DNA of 12,380 bases from Psilocybe azurescens (taxonomy: Eukaryota > Basidiomycota > Agaricomycetes > Agaricales > Agrocybaceae): assembly GCA_023853785.1 (NCBI GenBank), contig JAJIRX010000529.1, positions 1 through 12,380 of the forward strand, written 5' to 3'. Within the stretch, counting starts at the first letter, position 1; every line of letters starts with the position of its first letter. The position numbers were made by a program, and so were the translations under genes. The notes under the pieces are model-generated. The model was not told where the DNA came from, made no database searches, and was given only the letters and a program-made list of their open reading frames with translations. Shown here piece after piece: positions 6,674 through 12,380 of the stretch.

Positions 6674-7159
6674 TTAAAGGTAGAATAGGAATAGTAAAAT
6701 TTTTGAAAGGCACAAAGAAAGTCTATCAAAAGTAAGGGCAGAAATTCTTCTAGGTGCAGCTGGATGTCTAGTATGGAATTCTTTGATCAGCCTAGAGGCC
6801 CCTTTGAGATTATCTGCAGGCTCCCAAGTACTTTCTTCATTTGGATAATTTTTCCATTTGACCAAATACTGCAGCTTGCCCCTATAAAGTCTACTGTCCT
6901 TGATGATTTCAACTTCCCATTCTGGATTATCTCCAGTAATAACAGGAGGAGGTCTAGAAGGAGGTCTTCTTCCAGGAATAGTATCAGGATGGTAAGGTTG
7001 GAGTTTCACAGTGTTAAACACTGGATGGATCTTCATGCTAGGAGGTAGCTTAAGTTCATAAGCATTTGGGCCAATGATTTTAGTCACTTTATAGGGCCCA
7101 TATCTCCTATCATCTAGCTTTTTTAGAAGGCTTCTCAGTCTTGAGATCCTTTCCATCAA
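6674..7159 (-). pseudogene. pol: GPY/F domain and chromodomain at the C-terminus of pol, element B
   Basis: This open stretch of 161 codons holds the GPY/F module (RRYGPYKVTKIIGPNAYELK, residues 19-38), a Pro/Arg-rich linker (60-72), and a chromodomain at residues 80-130 (EWEVEIIKDS, YLVKWKNYP, STWEPADNL, EFHTRHP) at about 6922-6770. The aromatic positions for histone-tail binding are present, so it probably directs integration to particular chromatin. The tail after AAPRR looks unselected; the stop is at 6676-6674. The Met at 7159 is not a real start: the frame joins the integrase via a one-base shift in an A6 run near 7120. Confidence 0.9.
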
Positions 7160-8200
7160 GCCAAACTAAATCCCCAACCTTGTATTTAACAGCTGTTCCT
7201 CTGTTTCTATCATAGAATTTAGCCATATCATCAGCAGCTTTCTTGAGTGCTGATACTGCTTCCTTTTGGCTTCTTCCATGTTTTTAACAAAGGTATCCAC
7301 TGCTTCCATTTTACTATCCCTAAGTGGTTCTGTGCCCATTCTTGGGTGTCTACCATTGTTCAGCATGAATGGAGTCTGCCTAGTAGAAGCCTGAACTCTG
7401 TTATTGTAGGAGAATTCAGCTAGTGACAACCATTCCACCCAGTCATCTTGTCTATGGTTTATGAAGAGTCTAAGATACTGTTCAATTTATTGGTTAACTC
7501 TTTCAGTCTGACCATCAGTCTGAGGGTGATAGGCTGTGGATGATGCAGTCTGAATACCAAGAATTGAGTTAAGCTCTTTCATAAATTTAGAGACAAACTG
7601 TGGACCCCTATCACAAGTGATCTTGATAGGTATACCATGGAGCTTCCAGACATAATCTCTGTACAACTTAGCAGTGCCTTCAGATGTGACTTGATCTGTG
7701 GTGGCAATAATGTGGATCATTTTGCTAAGTCTGTCTACAACGATCATGAGAGCATTATAGCCTTGGCATTCTGGAAGTCCAGTGATAAAGTCCACAGAGA
7801 TGTGTTGCCAGACATCAGCAGGAATTTGGGTAGGAATAAGCTGGCCAACAGGTTTTGCAGAAAATGTTTTAGTTCTGTTACATCTATCACAGCTTCTGGT
7901 GTATGCTGCAATATAATGAGACATTCCTGGCCACCAATAATTTCTAGATACCAGCTCTATAGTCTTCCATTTTCCTGGATGCCCAGCAATATAGGTGTCA
8001 TGATGCAGTTCCACAATTTTCCTTCTAAGGTCTTTGTCTTTGGGAACATACATTGCCTCTGAACAATATAAGACCCTGTTCTTCAGACCATTCCTGCCCA
8101 TTAATCTTCTTGGTGGAAGATTTCTTCAACTCTTCAACTGCCTTAACCACCTGCTCATCAAGATCTTTAGATTCTCTAATTTTCTTGAGCAGATCATTTT
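7160..8200 (-). pseudogene. pol: Integrase zinc and catalytic core of element B, one nonsense codon
   Basis: The frame from 8101 to 7487 reads through the HHCC domain (LHHD, AGHPG, CDRC) and the RNase H-fold core. Catalytic residues are Asp 7792-7790 (SVDFITGLP), Asp 7612-7610 (CDRGPQF) and Glu 7504-7502 (DGQTERVNQ). A TAA at 7489-7487 follows four codons after the Glu, where relatives have Glu, and the same frame then continues (IEQYLRLF, YNNRVQASTRQTPF) to about 7255. There a one-base loss in an A run shifts it. The part above 8101 is a charged linker in a different frame. The motif set is complete, so only the stop and shifts prevent function. Confidence 0.92.
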
Positions 8201-8704
8201 CTACACCAGTGAAAAGGACCTGGCCCTGTTTGAGAGCCTGGATTTTGAAGTAGTCAGGTTTAAGGAGGACAATGTTTTCATTATCATCACTCCTTTTTTA
8301 TGATCTGATCTCCTAGACAGAGCATCTGGCTTGAGTGAACTTTTACCAGGCCTATGATGAAGAGTAAAATCAAATCTGGACAGGAAGAGTGACCATCTGG
8401 CTTGCCTTCTACTGAGTTTCTGGGCAACTATAAAGTACTCTAGATTTTTGTGATCTGTCCAAATCTCAAAGGAATGTTTAGTTCCTTCAAGATAATGTCT
8501 CCATTCATCAAGTGCTCTGATAATAGCCAACATCTCTTTGTCATGGATTTCATAATTCCTTTCTACTTCAGATAGGCTTTTTGACATAAAAGCAACAGGA
8601 TGCCATTTTCCATCTGATCCTTCCTGAGACAAGACTGCTCCAGTAGCATAATCTGAGCTGTCTGCTTCAACTTTATATGGCTTATTGTCATCAGGAAAAA
8701 TCAA
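8201..8704 (-). pseudogene. pol: RNase H domain of element B
   Basis: An open frame of 167 codons holds all conserved acidic residues: Asp in VEADSSDYATGAVL, Glu in NYEIHDKEML, Asp in IWTDHKNLEYF and Asp in KPDALSRR. It degrades the RNA strand and makes the purine-tract primer. The SRRQARWS motif (8393-8410 covers RRQARW) uses AGA and AGG for Arg, whereas A uses CGA and CGC at the same motif. It is part of pol; the apparent start at 8704 is an internal Met. The domain itself appears intact. Confidence 0.9.
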
Positions 8705-9530
8705 GATGGGGAAGAAGTAACTTTTCTCTTTAATTGGTCAAATGCTTCCTGTTGTTTTGGAGCCCATCTCCAGACTGTCCCTTTCTTTGTCAATTCATGA
8801 AGAGGCTTGGCTATGTCTGCAAAGTCCTGGATGAACCTTCTATAGAAGTTTACAAATCCCAAGAATGACTGAACATCCTTGACATTTTCATTTCAATCTT
8901 GCCTTGTGAAATGATAAGTCCAAGATATTCAATCTTTTCCTTTTCAAATTCACATTTTTCAGCTTTTAGGTAGAGTTTATTTCTCTGCAGAATTTCCAGG
9001 ACCTTTTGACTACCTCCCTATGATGATCAAGAGTCTCAGTAAAAATAAGAATGTCATCCATATAGACAATAACAACATTCCCATCTATGAGCTCAATAAA
9101 AATGTCATTCATCATAGTTTGAAAAGTAGCAGGACTATTGGTCAAACCAAAAAACATGACTAGTGGTTCATACAGCCCTCTATTGGTTCTGAAGGCTGCT
9201 TTCCACTCATCTCCTTGCTTAACTCTGACATTGTTAAACCCCACCTAACATCTAGTTTGGTGAAGTATTTAGCTTTACTGAGTTTACTGATAATGTCAGA
9301 AATTAAAGGCAAAGGATATGAATTCTTGATGGTCATGTCATTCAGTTTTCTATAATCCTGTACTAGCCTAAGAGTGCCATCCTTCTTTTGACAAAGAAAA
9401 CAGGGGATGCCATAGGTGACTTGGAAGGTCTAATCCTACCAGACTTCAGATTTTCCTCTAAAAAAGCATCCAGTTCTTTTGCTCATTTGGTGATAGAGGA
9501 TAAATCTTTGATCTGAAAGGTTCAGAATCA
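8705..9530 (-). pseudogene. pol: Reverse transcriptase domain of element B, frameshifted
   Basis: In order on the minus strand: [11 protein letters not shown] near 9420-9388, KDGTLR and QDYRKLN, TKLDVRWG near 9265-9245, GFNNVRV, then FFGLTNSPATFQ near 9155-9120, YMDD at 9064-9053, and thumb and connection motifs to 8705. Frames change near 9385 (A4 where the frame wants A5), 9240 (G/T run), 9000 and 8880. The active-site Asp pair is present. The open part 9244-8966 carries the palm core. Confidence 0.9.
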
Positions 9531-10250
9531 GGCTTCAGCTCAATAGCATGATCCCAAGGCTTTCTATCTGGTAGCCTATCAAAGGACTCTTTAGAAAAAC
9601 CCCTTTAAATTGGTGATAATGTTTAGGGACTGATTCTTCAAAAGTCTTCTTTGGGGAGTTATCCTGCTGATGAGATTCTTCTGCTAATTTTTGGGACACA
9701 GTAGAAGTGGCATTAATAGACTGCTTTTGAGGATGAAGATATGATATAAATATTCTATCCTCAGGCCCTAACTCAGAATCAGGAGTGTCTTCCATTAAAT
9801 CATCTCCTTCTTCATGAAATTCAGGCAGTTGTCTTCTATGAATTGCAGCTATTTTTGCCTTTTCCTCCTGGCTCTCTTGACTTCCATGTGACAATCAGGA
9901 GGACATCTAATGAATTGAACATCCCCTGTTTTCCAGTCAACATCAGGATTGTGTAGATAAAGCCAAGTGTGTCCAATAATTGCAGTTTTATCTCCCAAGT
10001 CACAAACAGCAAAGGTAGCCTTTCTGTGTGGTTTTTGTATACCATAACCAAGTCCACTTGCTCTTGAATAGAGCCACTCTTGTTGAGAGTACCATCAACA
10101 TTGTAGACTGGAATAGCTCTAGGAAGTTTGTATTGAGATTATGGTATTTAACAAACCTGGTGTCCAGAAAAGACCTGTAGCTCCAGAGTCCAGCAAAGCA
10201 TCTACACTAAGCCTTTTTCCTGTATCCACTGTTTTCAAAATGACTGACAG
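9531..10250 (-). pseudogene. Protease domain and protease-RT linker of element B
   Basis: The retropepsin triad DSG is at 10190-10182 (LLDSGATG). After a shift, VDLVMVYKNHTER is followed in another frame by a segment reading AIIGHTWLYLHNPDVDW, the C-terminal retropepsin signature of fungal Ty3 elements, near 9990-9935, and a Cys-containing tail (FIRCPPDC). From 9894 to about 9600 an acidic linker (HEEGDDLMEDTPDSE) leads to HYHQFKGVF, the usual start of the RT region. A missing T in the T run near 9600 breaks that motif. Confidence 0.8.
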
Positions 10251-10391
10251 ATGGGTAGAGGTTTTAGGTCTGTGATTCAAGATATAGATTTTATCAGGAA
10301 TAGAAGAAAGAAGGATTTAAGGAATTTTCAGAAGACATGAGTTGACTTTCAGTATCAGAATTGAATGAGTTGGGATTATCATTTTCAATTT

Positions 10392-11621
10392 CTAATACAG
10401 AAAATTTATTCTTCCGATTGGGACATGTCTTTCACCAATGGAGCCTCTAAAAATCCTTTTGTGGCTTATCCTCCTTCTTTTTCTGTTCTTCTTTTCCTTC
10501 AAAATCTCCTCCCTGTAGAAGGCTTTCAGGGCTTCATGGTCCATTGAATTTATGTTGATAGTAGACCTGCAGTTAGCAGCCTTATGACCAGGCTTTCTGC
10601 ATTTGAAACATATTAGAGGCCTAACAGACCTCCAACCTGAATCAACCTCCATGGGGACTACATCTTGTTGCCTTGCATGAACCTGCAGATTGCTTGAAGT
10701 GCCTTGGGTGGAAGTGGAGGAGGAATTAAAAGGGCTAGCTTGGAAAGGCTTGGGTGCTGGTTTAGATGTGGGTGTTGGTGATTGATTGACTGGCCTAGAG
10801 AATGGAGAGTGTGATTTTTAATGACTTCTCTCTGTCTCCATTGTCTATCCAGCTTAGTAGCCCAAAAAATCCAGTCCTCCAAAGAGACAGGCATCTGTGG
10901 TAGACAATAAATTTTATCCACCAGAGATGAGTTGAGTCCCTTTTGAAAAAATTCCACCAAAGCAGCACCATTGTACTTTGTGTCCATTTCCAATTCCTTG
11001 AAGCTAGCCACATATTCATCAGCTGTATGGTTGCCTTGCTTGAGCTGACTCATTTTGTGTCTAGCTGTGGCTGCAGGATTTAGGTCTCCAAAGGCTGTCC
11101 TAAATGCATCCAGAAAAATTTTCCACTAAATTGCATCTCTGTCCTGATCCCTCCATCCTCAAGGTTTGCACTTTAGCCCATTGACCAGCAGTACCTCCTT
11201 TCATAAAGAAGAGAGCACAGACAACTCTGCTAAGGTCATCAGTGATCCCCTTCCATGAAAATATAATAGAAGTTGACTGAGGAAGGTCTCTGCTTTACTG
11301 AGTGTACCATCATAGGGCTCAGGTGGGGCAACTGGGGGAGGAGTATCAAAGAGAGACTTGGAAACTTTGGGAGAGGCAGAGGCCACAGAATGCAGAGGCT
11401 CAGCAGCAGGTGCAGGTGAGGGTGCAGGTTGTTGGTCATTTGTTGGAAGAGGTGGTGGTGGTAAAAAACTTTGAAGGGTGGCGAAGCTGCTGCTGAAGCA
11501 TGGCAATCTGCTGCTGGAGCTCCTCATAAGAGGGCTGAGCAGGGTAGGTAGTGGCAGTGGGGTGGTGTTGGGTGAAACCATAATAAAAAGGCTCTTCCAG
11601 GTATGTGTGGGAGAAAGCTAT
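10392..11621 (-). pseudogene. gag: gag of element B (coiled coil, capsid, zinc knuckle), frameshifted
   Basis: The N-terminal frame is not the obvious ORF: from about 11621 a frame reads a Gln-rich coiled coil (SYEELQQQIAMLQQQL, about 11530-11480). It passes at an A6 run (11463-11468, + strand) into the proline-rich frame (LPPPPLPTNDQQPAP) and the capsid start PEPYDGTLSKAETFLSQLL. Capsid continues after shifts near 11235 and 11115 (AFRTAFGDLN, then MSQLKQGNHTADEYVASF, LEMDTKYNG). The CCHC knuckle CFKCRKPGHKAANC is intact at 10610-10569, preceded by the short MEVDSG peptide. After it the frame runs basic and is lost before protease. No ATG is seen at the N-terminus of the coil frame; an ATA at 11621-11619 sits where a start would fit. 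Confidence 0.85.
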
Positions 11622-12135
11622 CTACAAAGTGCCCTTGAAACTAAACTAAGTATCTAAAAGATTTAAACTACTGGATACCCAATTGTCCCTTCTTGCCTAG
11701 GCTTTAACCCCAGAATCATAGGACTGACTACCTGGTATTTTTCTGGTGGACTAAAAGCAAATCCTCTCAGGAAGGAAATGCCCCAACAGTTGGTATCCCT
11801 ATCTACTAAGTTCACACACAGCACACACTGGAGAGTGGAATAAATGATTGGAGAGTGGGGGAATATGAAATAGAGTGGTGGGTGATAGATGAAAGGATAT
11901 TGGTGAAGGTGGACAGAGTGAGAAAAGGTGGAGAAAGAATATAAGATGATGGATGATGAATAGTTGGTGATGGATGGTGGTGGAGTTGTCAAAGGAGTTT
12001 CGATCTTCTGTCAGGGCAACACTAAAATCAGTGTGACAAGGCCACCAACAAAGACAAGCAAGAGAGTAAGAGCAGAGGATGAGGAGAGGCAGAGGATAGA
12101 CTTTAGGGAATCAGTGATCTGAAGGTTCACACCAA
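11622..12135 (-). other. 5' leader of element B, with an upstream ORF at 11992-11663
   Basis: About 510 bases between gag and the putative primer site. The transcribed strand is strongly pyrimidine-rich at 11990-11820 (CCACC, TTCTCC and CATC repeats), as in many fungal leaders. A 109-codon ORF (11992-11663) lies here; its first half is low-complexity Ser/Tyr/Pro and its second half (GISFLRGFAFSPPEKYQVV) looks more ordinary, but I recognise no family. It may be a chance upstream ORF or a remnant of a longer Gag. CpG is nearly absent. No RNA gene was seen. Confidence 0.5.
12117..12134 (-). other. Candidate primer binding site of element B
   Basis: On the element strand TGGTGTGAACC begins at 12134, one base after a CA (12137-12136) that could end the 5' LTR. 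TGG at this position is the complement of a tRNA CCA tail, the usual primer. The tRNA was not identified, and a different LTR end near 12186 is possible. Confidence 0.35.
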
Positions 12136-12380
12136 TGATAGTGGAAATCCTAAGAGATTGAAGCTGGGGATCTATCTACAAAACATGCAGTACTTATACT
12201 ACTCTAGAGGTGGCTTACTAAGTAAGATTCCATGATGAGTAATAAGAAAGCAATGATGATAATGAAGAGTAATAAAGATCGTAATAAGTAATAAACAAGA
12301 TCATGATGAGTAATGGAAAGAGTAGTGATGGAAAGCTTCTGGAATAATCAAGATATCAGGAAAGATAAAAGATATGATAA
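12136..12380 (-). repeat. 5' LTR of element B (right copy), cut by the window end
   Basis: From 12198 it matches the left LTR at about 95%, including the start of the GATA array. The part 12136-12197 has no counterpart at the left copy, as expected if element A displaced that outer part. The inner boundary is set at TG 12136-12137, next to the candidate primer site; TG at 12186-12187 is the alternative. What follows 12380 decides whether this LTR ends at the TGTCAGGG or the TGTTGGAG terminus. Confidence 0.65.

Larger units (their letters stand above)
5829..12380 (-). mobile_element. Element B: chimeric Ty3/gypsy chromovirus LTR retrotransposon, minus strand
   Basis: Two direct copies of one LTR-like sequence (5829-6098 and 12198-12380 onward, about 95% identical over the shared 183 bases) flank a minus-strand gag, protease, RT, RNase H, integrase and chromodomain. 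The internal region from 6640 to 12197 has almost no CpG. Between the chromodomain and the left LTR sits an extra segment (6099-6621) carrying the end of another element's pol, a copy of ORF X and its own polypurine tract. The element is therefore either a reverse-transcription chimera or has an LTR enlarged to 6621. The right end is cut by the window. Many one-base frameshifts and one nonsense codon break its genes. Confidence 0.88.

Noticed and set aside
7637..8062. 141-codon plus-strand ORF inside element B
   Set aside because: Antisense shadow of the integrase core, which has all HHCC and DDE residues on the minus strand.
6621..12135. A third, complete element inserted into B's chromodomain
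   Set aside because: There is no second LTR pair around gag-pol and no B gag-pol sequence to the right of it, so simple nesting does not explain the layout.
6640..12197. RIP-type mutation as the cause of low CpG in element B
   Set aside because: Conserved arginines and catalytic motifs are intact with AGA/AGG codons and there is almost no in-frame nonsense, which does not fit heavy C-to-T mutation after insertion.
1..12380. Host protein-coding gene, tRNA or rRNA
   Set aside because: Every coding signal seen is accounted for by the two retroelements; no tRNA cloverleaf or rRNA-like stretch was seen on reading.

Overview
The window is transposon sequence end to end, and I see no host gene. 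It holds two Ty3/gypsy LTR retrotransposons of the chromodomain-bearing (chromovirus) type, in convergent orientation and touching at 5828/5829. The protein style (retropepsin to RT to RNase H to integrase to GPY/F to chromodomain, short Gag with a CCHC knuckle), the moderate GC and the short LTRs suggest a filamentous fungus, most likely a basidiomycete. That assignment is from family resemblance only.

Element A (+ strand, 1-5828, 5' end outside the window): gag (1-710), protease (742-1165), RT and RNase H (1166-2760), integrase (2761-4128), chromodomain (to a stop at 4298-4300). It then has two extra genes not found in a minimal Ty3 element: an unbroken 104-residue ORF, here called X (4339-4653), and a broken zinc-knuckle ORF, here called Y (4677-5361). 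A hairpin, a polypurine tract and a 425-bp 3' LTR (5404-5828, ends TGTTACG/CGTAACA) follow.

Element B (- strand, 5829-12380, right end outside the window): read right to left it has a partial 5' LTR, a pyrimidine-rich leader, gag, protease, RT, RNase H, integrase, chromodomain, a polypurine tract and LTR start (6605-6649). A 523-bp segment related to the 3' end of element A (end of pol, X, a second polypurine tract) comes next, then the 3' LTR (5829-6098). B therefore looks chimeric, with two homologous 3'-end modules. Its gag-pol is almost free of CpG (about 4 in 5.5 kb by eye), whereas the A-like segment and element A are not.

A's LTR ends exactly where B's LTR sequence starts, which fits A having inserted into B's 3' LTR. 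Gag and pol of both elements carry many one-base frameshifts, nearly all in mononucleotide runs. They could be decay or uncorrected long-read errors, so 'pseudogene' here means broken as given.
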